64,000 bases of DNA, taken from assembly GCF_002288925.2 (NCBI RefSeq), contig NW_022098076.1, positions 77,146,009 to 77,210,008 on the forward strand, given 5' to 3'. This stretch comes from Delphinapterus leucas. Lineage: Eukaryota > Chordata > Mammalia > Artiodactyla > Monodontidae. Made by a program: the position numbers and the translations under genes. Positions 35,501 through 46,060 of this stretch are shown here, in pieces. Below the pieces are notes generated by a model that was not told the DNA's origin, searched no databases, and was given only the letters and a program-made list of their open reading frames with translations. The number at the start of each line of letters is the position of its first letter. Within the stretch, counting starts at the first letter, position 1.

Positions 35501-38416
35501 CAGGAGGCTGCCCCAGGCTGGAGCCCTTACTTCTGGTCAGTGACAATGTAGCCATATTCCTCTGCTGATGGCCTAGCAGAGGGCTGCCCTGCCGCCGTGG
35601 GCTGGCTCTGGCCCAGTGGACTTTTCTCCTCTCGCAGGATGGGCGTGGCAGGGGGGCCGGCAGCTTTGGGAGGCTCAGAGGATCCAGAGCTCAGCTCCTG
35701 CTGGGCTTTATTGGAGGTGGGACCAGCAGTGGGGGATCCGGGCAGGGAGGGCGTGGGCGGTGGAGGCTCCGCTGCGTCTGCGCCCTGCACCTGCTCCGCC
35801 ATTGTCTGTTTAGAAGAGAGGACAGAGGTATGGTCTCTAACGGTGGAGGGGTCGGGGGGGAGGGGGTCCACACTCGGACGCTGAGCTCCCACAGGGGTGC
35901 TTAGGACATGTTTCTCTTTCTATCCCCAGGCCCAGGTCAGCACCGGGTACAGAGAGGGCATCCAGGAAAGTGAGTCAAGTGGATGAATGAATGAATGAAT
36001 GAAAAAGGACTGAATGAGTGATTATTCATGATCAGTAATAATCCACAGGATGGGGCTGGAGTGGGGAGAAGCTCCAGAGTGAGGAAAGCTGGGGTTAGGG
36101 GAGAAGATGAACAGGCAAGCCATGATTTTTCGACTTCTGTTTAGCCACACAATCTTAGAAATCCAACATGTGAAACGGATAGAGTGCCTCAAGCCGCAGG
36201 GCAGTCAGGAGCCCGCCTGCTCGCGTCCCCCCACTTCCCCTAGGGACCCTCAGAGTGTGGTCTGAGATGACTGTAGTGTAAAAAAGCAGTGAATCAAGAA
36301 TTCTAGCTTCTGGTCCCAGCTCTGCCTTCAACTTGAGGTGAGACCTTAAACAATGACTTGCAGCCTCTGGGCCTCAGTTCCACCAAAATGAGGGCTTGGA
36401 GGATACAGATTCTGGGTCCTGATACTGAGATTTAGATTTCAGTCAAGGGGTTTGCTGCCATTGGGCACTTATGGGTCAGGCAGGTGTCACAAACTCACTT
36501 TCTTGATGTCAGCTCCAATGTTTACAACCCCTCCTGCAGAGACAGGAAAAACAAGACTCTGGGCAAAGGGCCAAGGCCAAGGTCCACACAACGCAGGTGG
36601 GAGAAAAGGCCAGAGGCCCTGAGCCTGTTACATTTGCTGTGGTCTCTTTCCCCGCGTCAGTAACCAAGACCCCATCGCTGGTCTCTTCCTACGCGTGGCC
36701 TCATGCCTCTGTGCCTCTGCCTTATAATTCATTGTTTTATCAACTCCTCCCTCTGTTATTGGCCACACCTCTCAAAGCTCTTCTCTGCTCAGTCCTCCCT
36801 CTGCCCATCAATCATTGGCTTCTCCTTTTTAGTGGCCATGCCCCTCCTTAGGTCCTCATTATCTTCCGCCCAGCTTTCTCCGTGCCTCCTGGTCCCGGCT
36901 CACACCCCCTGTTGGCTTCTTTTCCCATTGCTTCCATCCTCCAGTCCTTTCCTGCTCTAACCTCTCGGCTCACCACCCCACCCCTTGCTCCCCGCCCTTG
37001 GCTGGCAATGACTCCGTGTCTCAAAAGAACTCCCTCCCCTGACCTTGGCCCTTTCCCTCTAGGTTGCTTGCTGTGGTCTTGAGAAGTGGGGCAAGAGGCC
37101 TCCACGGGGCTGGTAGTCTCTCTGCCTGGACACTCACCCAGATTTCGTCCTGCACCCTCGGGCAGCAGCTGCAGCAGGGTGGAGAGGGTGGAGAGCTGCT
37201 CAGGAGTCAGCTGACGGAGCTCCACCCCGTAGCCCGCCAGCACAGCTGCCAGCCTTTGCAGAGTCACATCTGCAGGGAGCCAGACACGGAGCTTAGGGCT
37301 GGTGCCGAGATGAACTTGTGGGATGCATTTGGGGGTGGAGGGGACCGGTGGTACATTTAAGAACTTTTCAAACACCAGGACACTGATGCCCTCCCCTTCC
37401 CACCCTTGTCCACACTTTGGGGGAAAGAGCTTCCTGTGTCAAGACCAAACTTCAGGCCCAGCAGGGACTCCTTGATCCCCCAGCTGAAGAAGAGTCATGT
37501 CAGCTCTACTGCTCCCACTGTATCCCCACTGCCTACCTAGTGCCTGGCATAGAGCAGGTGGTCGGTAGACATTAGCTGAGTGTGTAGGTGACTTTAAGGA
37601 CAAATTAACAAATGCATGGGTAGTCAGGAAGGACCCTCCCCGCCCCACCTCCCAGAAAGCAGCCCCACAGGCAGGGAGTGGATGCTGCGGACTCTGTTAC
37701 CTGGCTGCTCTTCTGGGGAAGGAGGCTTCTCCCTGCGACCCTCTAGTCCTTCCTCCTCATAGCCTTCTGAGGAGTCATCTGCCTGGCTGCTGCCCCCTTG
37801 CTCTGGCAGCCTTGGTGCCCTGGCCCTGCTGGGCACTTGTGGCTCCTGGGCCAGGTAGAGCAGCCCTGACTCCTGGAGAAGCTGAGCAGGCGGAGGCCCT
37901 GGAGGGTCCCCATAGGAACGGCCAGGGTGAGCCCCGAACGTGCCCTTGGAGGCAGTTCTGCTGAAGAGGGCTGGGGGTTCAGCCTTGGGCAGGGGGCCAA
38001 CACTGACCATTCCTGGGGAGCTCTCTGAGCTCCGGGGGCCATCGCGGGAGCCAAACTGTGGGAAACCAGAGATTCGGATGAGAGCAGACATCAGGGCTGG
38101 GGGACTGGGGTTGCGGTGGGGCGGAGGTCCAGGGCTCACCTGATGGAACAAGTAGGGCTGCAGCAGGGCAGGTTCATAACTCAGGGCGGGGTGGGGAGGC
38201 TGCGGGGGCAGCAGCAGATGCTCCAGGAGAGGGGGCAGCAGCTCAGCCTGCAAAGGGGAGAGGGGGGAGCCTGCCCCAGCTCCACCCCTACCTACTGGAG
38301 GTCGAGGAAGCCGATGCTGGGGAGCAGGGGCGGAGCCAGTGGGGATGCCCTGTAAAAGCAGCTCCCCAGCGGGACCCGGTCTCCTGGGCGCCAAGCCAGA
38401 TCTGGGGAGGAAAGCA

Positions 38417-38465
<49 letters not shown>

Positions 38466-41400
38466 GGTCGTGTGGGGGAGGGCATATAGAGCCTACGAGG
38501 CAGAGATGGTGGGTCCAGGCTTAGCATAGAATGAGCCTGCTCTCTTAAGAGATGAGGTAGCCTCAGGCGAGGAGACAGTAGCATGGGGAAGGGCCAGAGG
38601 GCCAAGCCAGGGGCAGAGGTCATCGCCTCCCTGGTAAGCATGCCCGGATCCCTGAAACACAGCGGCAGAGCTGGAAGCGTGAGGCTAGGGATGGAGAGGG
38701 GAGAACAGGAGAAGGGGAAGGCAGCTGGGAACCTAGATGAACTGTGTCTGCAGCTTGCCACACTGTCCCTGTGGGCATGTCCCCAAGTGCGCATTCAAAC
38801 ACTCAGGACTGTGCGCTCTCACTCTGTTCCCCCTGCCCCACTCTGCCTCCTTCACCTGGTGTCATCGTCTGAGCCCCGAGCCGTCATTTACTTTCCTCTG
38901 CTTTACAGGGTCTGAATGATGCCTTCAGAGCCCCTAACCACAAAAAGATGATGGTGCCTCCTACCATATACAATTCCACATAGTAACAAAACCGAACATT
39001 AAACGACTTCAGTCCGACAAAATTCTAATTTGTTCCATGATGACTACTTTGATGCTTCTTTTAAGATACCAAATGTCCTGTATACACTGCTATATTTAAA
39101 ACAGATAACCATCAAGGACCTACTGTATAGCACGGGGAACTCTGCTCAATATTATGAAACAATCCAAATGGGAAAAGAATTTGAAAAAGCATAGATGCAC
39201 GTATATTTTTAAAAAACTGTAAAAAGGAACATAATTTTACACGTACTTATAAGTACTTATATATATGTCTGTGCCAATACCATGTAGTACTAATTATTAT
39301 AGCTTCTCCACTCTCTCTATCTCCTGATGCATCCCAGAAATCAGTTCAAGTACTACCATTATCTGATTCATATCTGAGTCTGATGTGGGTGAAACTTTGC
39401 TAACATATCTTTCCTATGTCAGTACTAGAGAAAAAGTAATTTGTCTTGTTCTCCTACTTTGTATCCGTAAAGATTAGCACAGTGATTGGCACATAGTATA
39501 ACCCTGTATTTTTTGCTGAGTAAATGAATTCATTAAAAGACAAACCAGACCAAAAACAAAATACCAAAAGTCCAAATGTTTCAAAACAGTTTTTAACACC
39601 GTAAATCAATTATGCTTCAATTAAAAATTAAAAAAAGACTTTGTTAGGCAAAAAAAACACAAAACAAAACAGTTTTTTTTGTTGTTTTGTGGTACGCGGG
39701 CCTCTCACCGCTGTGGCCTCTTCCGCTGCAGAGCACGGGCTCCGGATGTGCAGGCCCAGAGGCCATGGCTCACGGGCCCAGCCGCTCCAAGGCATGTGGG
39801 ATCCTCCCAGACCGGGGCACGAACCCGTGTCCCCTGCATCGGCAGGCGGACTCTCAACCACTGCGCCACCAGGGAAGCCCTAAAACAGTTTTTAATGGCC
39901 CTCTTCTGCTGGATCCCCAGGGATGAGCTCAGCTCGTGTTGGGCATGTGAGCGTGTCAGATGACTGACTACTCCAGAACCTCTTTTACCCAAGCCCCAGC
40001 CTGCTGATTTTTGTACCCATTTCCCCCTGTCCATCAGGATGATCACAGATCCACAGAGTTGATGAGAAATGATGCCTACCTGTCCCTTGGATGGGGCTCT
40101 GCTGGGTGAAGCCTGGGGATGCGCTCCATTTCCTGGGAGATCACATACTGGGTGAGGTCATCGTGCCAGGACAGTCCTGCCAGGGAACAGAATAGGGTGA
40201 GATTGAGATTGGCTTGGGAAAGTCTGAGGGCCCAGTAACAGGGACCAGTGTAGATCAAAACTGCACCCTCTACCCAGCAGTGTATTGAATTTGGCAGGGC
40301 AGAGGAACAGCGGAGGGGGTCTAGAGATGCGGTGGGTGATTTGAGCTGTCCTTTTCCCACACTCAGGTATAGATCTGGGAGTGAGACTGCTTCCAGTGAG
40401 ACTGGGTTTAAGTCCTCTGCCACTTACTAATTGTGTAACCTTAGCTGAACCTATCCGAGCCTTAGTTCTCTCATCTGAAAAATGGGGGTTTATACCTCCT
40501 AAAATTGTTGCGATAATTAAAATACACAATACAAAATGGTTAGAATAGTACCTGACACATAGGGAGCTTTCAATAAGTGCTATTATTATAATCATCATCA
40601 ATATTATTATTCAGCTTTTTTTTTTTTTTTTTTGTGGTACGCAGGCCTCTCACTGCTGTGGCCTCTCCCGTTGCGGAGCACAGGCTCCGGACGCGCAGGC
40701 TCAGCGGCCATGGCTCACGGGCCCAGCCGCTCCGCGGCATGTGGGATCTTCCCGGACCGGGGCACGAACCCGTGTCCCCTGCATCGGCAGGCGGACTCTC
40801 AACCACTGCGCCACCAGGGAAGCCCTCAGCTTCTTTTTATTGATCCTGAACCTTAGTTTTCTTTATTTGTAAAGTGAGAATAATATATACTTTATGGGTC
40901 TGTAGTAAAGATTAAGTACAATCAGGAAAATAAAAGTGCTTGGAAAACTCCAAAGCACTATACAGCTGTTTTAAACATTCAGCAGCATCATCTTATCATG
41001 AGGCAGATCTCCGTTTGACCGTTTTCCTCCATGAAGCTCTGCTCTCAGGAAAGGTCAGTCATCTATTTTAAAGGGATAATCTCCCACTCTCCACCCCCAT
41101 TCCTTTTTCCTTGTTTCTGGATTAATAATCTGTACTGCTCTTAACTCATATCCTGGGATCTATACCTGCTTTTTTGCCTATTAACATTAGATGAACTATC
41201 TGTGTCCCTGTATAAGGCCAATTCCTCTGCTTGAGCACGAGATTTCATCCCCTACTACCTACTCAAGAACATCTTCCCCACAATTCTCCCCTATTTCCTA
41301 CATCATCATTTTCTCCTGTTCCCTACTGAATTATTCCCATTCACATACAAACATGATGCAGTTTCTCCCATCTTATAAAAATACTGTTTGATCCCACAGT

Positions 41401-44400
41401 CCCCTCCAGCTATCACCCCATTTCTTTGCTTTTCTTTGTAGCAAGACTCTTTGAAAGTGTTATTTATACTGGCTGTATCCAGTTCTTTTCCTCCCATTCC
41501 CTCTTATCCACTCTATTCAGGATTTTATTCCCAACTATTCTACCAAAACGGCTTTCATCAAGATCACCAGTGGCTTCTGCATATCTAAATCCAGGGTCAA
41601 TTCTCAGATCTCATCTCACTTAACCTACCACCATCATTTGACACTGTTGATCACTCCTTCCTCCTTGATACACTTTCACTTAGCTTCTAGGACACCATAC
41701 ACTCTTGTTTTTCCTCCTACCTTGCTGGCTCTCCCTTCTCAGACTCCCTTGTTGGTTCTGCTCCTTCTTCTGGTCCTCTTAATAATAGAATTCTTTGGGG
41801 CTCTTCTTCATAAACACACAATCTTTTGGTTATTTCATTCACCTCATGGGTTTAATTACCATCTATATGCCAAAGAATCCCAAATTCATATCTCCACTCT
41901 GGACCTCTCCTTTTTAAAACCCAATCTTATATACTCAACTTCCCACGTTATTGAATGGATATCTTAAACTCAGTGTATTCAAAACTGAACACCCCTTTCC
42001 TCAAGTTGATCCTTCTGCATAATTAATGACATGTACATCAACCTAGCTGTTCAGGCAATAAAACCTAGGTGTCATCCTTGACTACTCCCTTTCTTTCATG
42101 GCCCTATCCAATATTTCATGAAATCATGCTCACTACCTTAAAAATACAGGCAGAATTCTGTCATTTCTCATTACCTCCCTGCAACCACCCTGGTCCATGC
42201 TTATTCATCTCTTACATGAGTTACTGTGATAGCTTTTAATGTTTCGTGTTTCTGTTTCTACCATTGACTCCCTACATTCTATTCTCAACACAGCAGCAAG
42301 AGTGATCTTTTTAAAGTAGAAGTGAGATCATGCACCCCTATGCTCAAACCTTGTGATGGTTTCCTCTTTTACTCAGAGTAAAGCCAATGTCCATACATTC
42401 TCATATAAAATCCCAGAGCATCCCTTCCCTCATTACCTACCTGACTGCATCTTCTACTCTGCCTCTCCATCACTCCTTCAGAGCCACTCTGTAGAGGGGT
42501 TCTCCATGGTGTTCCTCAAACTCACGCTCCTATCTTAGGGCTTTTATTCTATCTAGCTCCCTGGCCACCCGAAACACTCTTCCCTGAGATAACCTTCTGG
42601 GAAAGCATCCCCACCTCCTTGATGTCTTTATTTGAATTTCAGTCTCAATAAGGTCTATCTTGACCACTCAATTTAATACCACAGCTTCCTACCTCACCAT
42701 TTCTGATCCCTTTATCCTGCTGTAATTGTTTTCTCCATGGCACTTATCACCTTCTAACATACTAGTGTTTTCTAATTTCTAGTGTATTCCCTCCCTTCAC
42801 CCCTGAATGTAAACCCCAGTAGGCAGAGATCTTTGTTTCACTCCCTGATATATCGCAAGCACCTAAAACTACGTTTGCCATGTAGAAGTACCCAATAAAT
42901 ATTGGTTGAATGAGTGAATTGGATGAGTGGGGTATTCTCCTGGCTGAAGACTCCAGGATTCATGGCCCTGGAGTACTCAGTCAGTTCCAGGGAGTGGGTT
43001 GGTCCTAAAGATATAAATGCTGGCCTCTTCCAGTGGTGTCTTCTAGAAGCCTCCTCTGGATTCCTCCAGAGAGTCTAAGTGTGAGGTGTCTTCTAGAAGC
43101 CTCCTCTGGATTCCTCCAGAGAGTCTAAGTGTGAACAGCCTATCTCTAGGGTTCCACCCCCACTCCTGTCTTGCCTCCTTCTCCAGTAAGGTCTGGGAAG
43201 GTGAGGTTCCAGAGTGGGTGTGATAGGAATGTTCCATGAGAGAAATCCTGGAGTCAGGTGGCCCCTCCCTTCCCCACCCTTATCTAACCAAGTTACAGTC
43301 TCCCTCCTCCAGCGCATCTAGACCTCACCTTGGGACATGAGCTGTCGGAGGACACCTTGTAAGCGTTGAAGAACTGGGGAGGTGACTTGCAAAAGGGGCC
43401 GGGCTTGCCCCACTCCCACCTGGCATTGTCCAAACAAGCCATCTAAGAGCACAAAAGTGGTGTCAGTGGTGGGGGGCTTGGACAACAGGCCTTCCCAAGT
43501 CCAGGCTGCAAATAGACAGCACTCCCTCAATCTCCTCTCTTGGCTTCAGAGAGCTCTGCCCCTCCAGTCCAGTCCCCCTTCTCTCCAAGCCCAGTTCCCC
43601 CTCTCCCTTCCAGCCCACCCCACTTCTTTCTTATTATACATCACCCCCCCCAACTCTGTTTTGTAAATCCTATGTTTGGGCCTCACTCACCCTGAATACA
43701 GACTTCGAGGTGAGAGCAGAGTCTGCGGTCAAACAGACAGCCTGTAGAGGACAGGTGAGCAGAGGCTCAGACACCCACACACATAGAATGGTCAGATGGA
43801 TGAACAGGCTAGAAAAGGGGGAAGCAGATGGGATCCATTCTTTCATTCTAAGGAAGGCTTTCAGCTGGGAGGAGAGGAGGAAGAGTCCTCCTCTTGAGAA
43901 GAAAGCACAGGATCCGGCTTTGGATTTTAAAGATCTGCAAGTCTGGATTCTTCCCCTAAAAGCCTCTGTTAGCTTAAGTGAGTAATAGGGAGAAGAAGCC
44001 CTCCAGGTGCATGGGAATCGTGATGGTGGAGAATCATATTGATACATCTACTCTCATAGCATTACTATGGGGTAGTTTTTGTCCAAATTCTGAGGAAAAA
44101 GGGACTTTCCTTTCCCAATCTCCACAAGCATCTTATAATGGCCTGGGGGTCAGAAGAGATGGGAACCCAGCACACTTCCCCTTCGTGTGGGAAAGGGGTA
44201 TGGGCGGGGTGTCTCTAAGGCAATGCTCCCCACGCTGTCCCTGCAGTCCGCGGCCCCTGTACTGCTGGGGCGGTTCGTGGCGCTGAAGCTCTGAGCCTGG
44301 CGCCGCTGAGGGCTTGCCTGGAAGCAGTGATGGGGGAGGGAAGGGTAACAGGGTGAGGAGTCTCCAAGGGACGTGACCTCTCCGCCATTTCAGTCTTCAT

Positions 44401-45322
44401 CTTCCACCCTCCTAACCCGCGGCGCCACAGGAAGTATCTTGCATTGGCCTCCAAGCCCGGCGGGGAAGGAGAACGCCAGACGGCGAAGGAGAACGCCAGA
44501 CGGCGAGCTTGCCCCCTTCCCCCACGTGCGCCCCGCCCCCACCCTCCCCCTGCCCGTGAGTCAGCGCTGACTGTCTCTGTCCGCACAGACGTGAGTCAGC
44601 ACCAAGCCTGGCCGTGGGGAGGGGGACGTGAGACGACCCTTCCCTCTTCACCTTCTTCGGCCCCCTCCCCCAGCTGTCCCTCTCTTATCGGAGATCAGAT
44701 TACAGCCATCGGCCTCTCTGGGCTTGAAGAGAAACGCTGGCCCCTCCCTCGGCCTGATACTGTACGGAAAGCTGGGACCCCGGAGCTCTCGGCCCCGACT
44801 TCTCCCGGCAGATCAGGGCTCCCTCTTCTTCCCTCCCCTCCTCCATCCCTCAGCTCCTGTCGCCACTTTTTGGCGCCTCGGAGAGACTTGCTTCTCCTGT
44901 GGTCCTGTATCCCGTCTCTAGGTCCCTCTGTCCATATGCACCCCCATTCCTTCTCCCCAAACCGCAATCTTCCCCTGAGCCCGCTTCTCTTAGGTCCCGC
45001 CCCCGAGCTCCCAGCCCCACCTCCAGGCCTACGCCCCTTTCCTCGCAGACGCCCTCTCATCTTCCTCATCTCACAGTGCCTCCCCCTACCCCACTCCACA
45101 CACACATTCTACCTGAGCTCGCGACCTGCGTGACACTTCCCCCCACGCCCCCCACCGAGTTTTGCTCCCGGCACCATCCTCCCCCAATCCCCCCATTTCC
45201 TCCTGACCGTGGGCGCTAATGGCGTTGCAGCCTCCCGGACGGCTGCCCAGCAGCATCAGGCAGAGGAGCACCCGGAGACCCCCAGATCCCCCGGGACCCC
45301 CAGGCCGCCGCGGGCGCCGCAT
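26591..45322 (-). CDS. PTPRN: PTPRN (IA-2 / ICA512), 23 coding exons, 979 aa
   Basis: A type I transmembrane pseudophosphatase of insulin and neuropeptide dense-core granules, and a type 1 diabetes autoantigen in human. Coding exons from ATG: 45208-45322, 43691-43741, 43329-43442, 40080-40176, 38140-38401, 37701-38055, 37138-37269, 36499-36533, 35531-35805, 35251-35337, 34842-34921, 34608-34672, 33727-33945, 33087-33287, 32839-32986, 32604-32677, 32319-32396, 32087-32206, 30847-31013, 27751-27804, 27168-27232, 26874-26947, 26591-26662. They sum to 2940 nt, all in phase, giving the same 979-aa length as human. Order of parts: signal peptide ([16 protein letters not shown]), Cys-containing RESP18-homology domain ([14 protein letters not shown]), mature ectodomain, TM helix, cytoplasmic PTP-like domain. 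The signature reads [10 protein letters not shown] and the WPD loop reads WPAEG. Confidence 0.96.
27168..27232 (-). CDS. PTPRN: PTPRN phosphatase-signature exon
   Basis: Together with the preceding exon it reads [16 protein letters not shown]. Active tyrosine phosphatases have Ala where this has Asp (residue 911 in human numbering). The WPD-loop Asp is Ala in the exon at 30847-31013 (WPAEG). Both substitutions are the known reason that IA-2 lacks normal phosphatase activity, and both are conserved here. Confidence 0.9.
27990..28205 (+). mobile_element. MIR SINE in PTPRN intron
   Basis: Pattern cacttacgagctatgtaccc, aacctctttgagcctcagtt, aaagtggggatgataa, cctggcacacagtaggtgct. Confidence 0.75.
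29809..29898 (-). ncRNA. MIR153-1: mir-153-1 precursor hairpin
   Basis: The 90-nt minus-strand segment matches the human mir-153-1 precursor as I know it, with at most one or two differences. Mature 3p (ttgcatagtcacaaaagtga, plus two further nt) maps to 29824-29845 and 5p (tcatttttgtgatctgcagc, plus one) to 29862-29882; the two arms pair into a hairpin around a short loop. It lies in the PTPRN intron between exons 27751-27804 and 30847-31013, on the same strand, as in human, and is probably processed from the PTPRN transcript. miR-153 is a neuronal and endocrine regulator of vesicle-release genes. Confidence 0.95.
29898..30570 (+). repeat. Long purine-rich (GA/GGGA) tract
   Basis: About 670 bp with A and G strongly dominant on the plus strand, beginning with a pure (GA)n run at 29898-29920. 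It generates long spurious open frames on both strands. It lies directly upstream of the mir-153-1 hairpin in the direction of PTPRN transcription. Confidence 0.8.
31229..31340 (-). mobile_element. Short tRNA-derived SINE (Bov-tA/ART2-like)
   Basis: The ggctgagccccgtggcttgagggatctt ... gggatcaaacccaggccc ... accgcgagggaattccc pattern is typical of the short artiodactyl SINE. Flanked by tattgtgag. It lies in a PTPRN intron. Confidence 0.75.
31935..32025. repeat. Degenerate alternating CA/TATG repeat
   Basis: About 90 bp of alternating purine-pyrimidine sequence (acacacatacacacatgtatatg...) in a PTPRN intron, ending about 60 bp from the exon at 32087. Confidence 0.7.
33727..33945 (-). CDS. PTPRN: PTPRN transmembrane exon
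   Basis: Encodes ...[28 protein letters not shown] followed by Arg-rich [13 protein letters not shown], i.e. a single membrane helix with a basic cytoplasmic stop-transfer. Residues are about 557-629. The exon is 219 nt, a multiple of three, so skipping it would keep frame and remove the membrane anchor; human has a described variant lacking the TM exon. Confidence 0.9.
35984..36003. repeat. (GAAT)n short tandem repeat
   Basis: About five GAAT/ATGA units in the PTPRN intron upstream of exon 35531-35805. Confidence 0.8.
38419..38464. repeat. (TG)n microsatellite, about 23 units
   Basis: A pure TG run, which is a CA repeat on the PTPRN strand. It ends 17 bp before the splice acceptor of the exon 38140-38401. 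Confidence 0.95.
39672..39880 (-). mobile_element. CHR-2-type SINE in PTPRN intron
   Basis: gtggtacgcgggcc start and ccaccagggaagccc end. Target duplication aaaacagttttt on both sides. It is sense to PTPRN. Confidence 0.9.
40400..40590 (+). mobile_element. MIR SINE in PTPRN intron
   Basis: Pattern cacttactaattgtgtaacc, aaaaatgggggtttat, cctgacacatagggagct. Confidence 0.7.
40616..40825 (-). mobile_element. CHR-2-type SINE in PTPRN intron
   Basis: Long T-run and gtggtacgcaggcc start, ccaccagggaagccc end, flanked by tcagctt. Confidence 0.9.
41430..42925 (+). mobile_element. Long L2 LINE fragment in PTPRN intron
   Basis: About 1.5 kb following the L2 3' half: atttgacactgttgatcact, ctctggacctctcc, cagcagcaagagtgatctttt, and a 3' end near ccaataaatattggttgaatg. 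It is antisense to PTPRN and heavily decayed. Confidence 0.7.
43035..43134. repeat. Perfect 2 x 50-bp tandem duplication
   Basis: 43035-43084 and 43085-43134 are identical. The unit starts ggtgtcttctagaagcctcc and ends gtctaagtgtga. It lies in the PTPRN intron between exons 43329-43442 and 40080-40176. The RESP18 intron has one diverged copy near 57024. Confidence 0.95.
44465..44504. repeat. Perfect 2 x 20-bp tandem duplication
   Basis: Two adjacent copies of gaaggagaacgccagacggc in the first PTPRN intron, about 55 bp before two TGAGTCAGC motifs. Confidence 0.95.
44559..44600. promoter_or_regulatory. Paired TGAGTCAGC (AP-1/MARE-like) motifs
   Basis: TGAGTCAGC occurs at about 44560 and again at about 44592 inside a GC-rich part of PTPRN intron 1. 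The first is followed by GCTGACT, giving an almost palindromic Maf-recognition-like site. MAFA/AP-1-type factors act in islet cells; binding here is inference. Confidence 0.35.
45208..45322 (-). CDS. PTPRN: PTPRN first coding exon: start codon and signal peptide
   Basis: Translates MRRPRRPGG..., a basic and Gly-rich start followed by a hydrophobic core and SAHG. The donor is gtcagg. An upstream in-frame Met lies 32 codons earlier, but homology with human PTPRN and with the RESP18 first exon (MRRPLGPGG...) supports this start. The exon sits in a CpG-rich patch (about 45200-45480). Confidence 0.9.
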
Positions 45323-45849
45323 CCTTCCGGGCTCCGCGCTCCCGCTCGGCTGCCAGAGCCGCAGCGACTCGGGCCGGAGCCTGGCAGAGGGGCCGAGGCG
45401 GGGCCTGCCACTCCCCACCCACCGAGGCGGGGTCTACACGCCCCTCTCGCGGCAACTCCGCCAACCCCAGGCGGATGGTGACGACATTTCCACCCCCGGC
45501 TCTTGCGTTGATTTGCGTCATTCGTGGCGTAAAAGCACTGTCTTACTGGGGGTCCTACCCACCCCGTCCCTCCTACCCCAAATAGTAGGCGCTTCTCTAG
45601 AATTCGCACTTGGCCTCACCTTGACATATGCTTCTCCCCAAGGGCCACCACCTGTATCACCCAGTCGCAGGGTTGGCGAGAAGGGTTCCAGTTGTGTGGG
45701 GGCCAAGAAAGTTACGTGAGCCGGGTCGTATAAACCTTAAGAAGAGGAGCATACAGGTGAATACAATATGTACTCTTTCGCATCTCAATTAATGGTATAG
45801 ATGTTATCCTTAAGAGCAGGAATGGTTTTGCGTGTGTGCTCGGATTCCA

Positions 45850-46060
45850 CTTCTAGCAATGCCGCCTACTTAGGGGTATAACTTTGGGCACGTTGCTTGA
45901 CCTCTCTGTGCCCAAGTTTCCTGATCTGTAAAATGGAGGTGCCAACAGTGCCTCCCTCACAAGGTGGTTGTGAAGATTTACAGGAATTAAACTCACGTGC
46001 CTCACTTAGAACAACCACTGCACTGGCATATACTAAACACTGGATATATATTGGCTTTTG
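45850..46060 (+). mobile_element. MIR SINE upstream of PTPRN
   Basis: Pattern ttgggcacgttgcttgacct, tctgtaaaatggaggtgcca, aaggtggttgtgaagattta, about 530 bp upstream of the PTPRN start codon. Confidence 0.7.

Noticed and set aside
37624..38394. Single 256-aa exon of PTPRN
   Set aside because: It is two exons plus an 84-nt open intron and intron run-on at the end; the splice sites and human homology define the exons at 38140-38401 and 37701-38055. The open intron is reported as a finding.
44444..45133. 229-aa plus-strand open frame opposite PTPRN intron 1
   Set aside because: Pro/Ser-rich GC-biased translation in the intron and promoter region of the opposite-strand gene; no domain.
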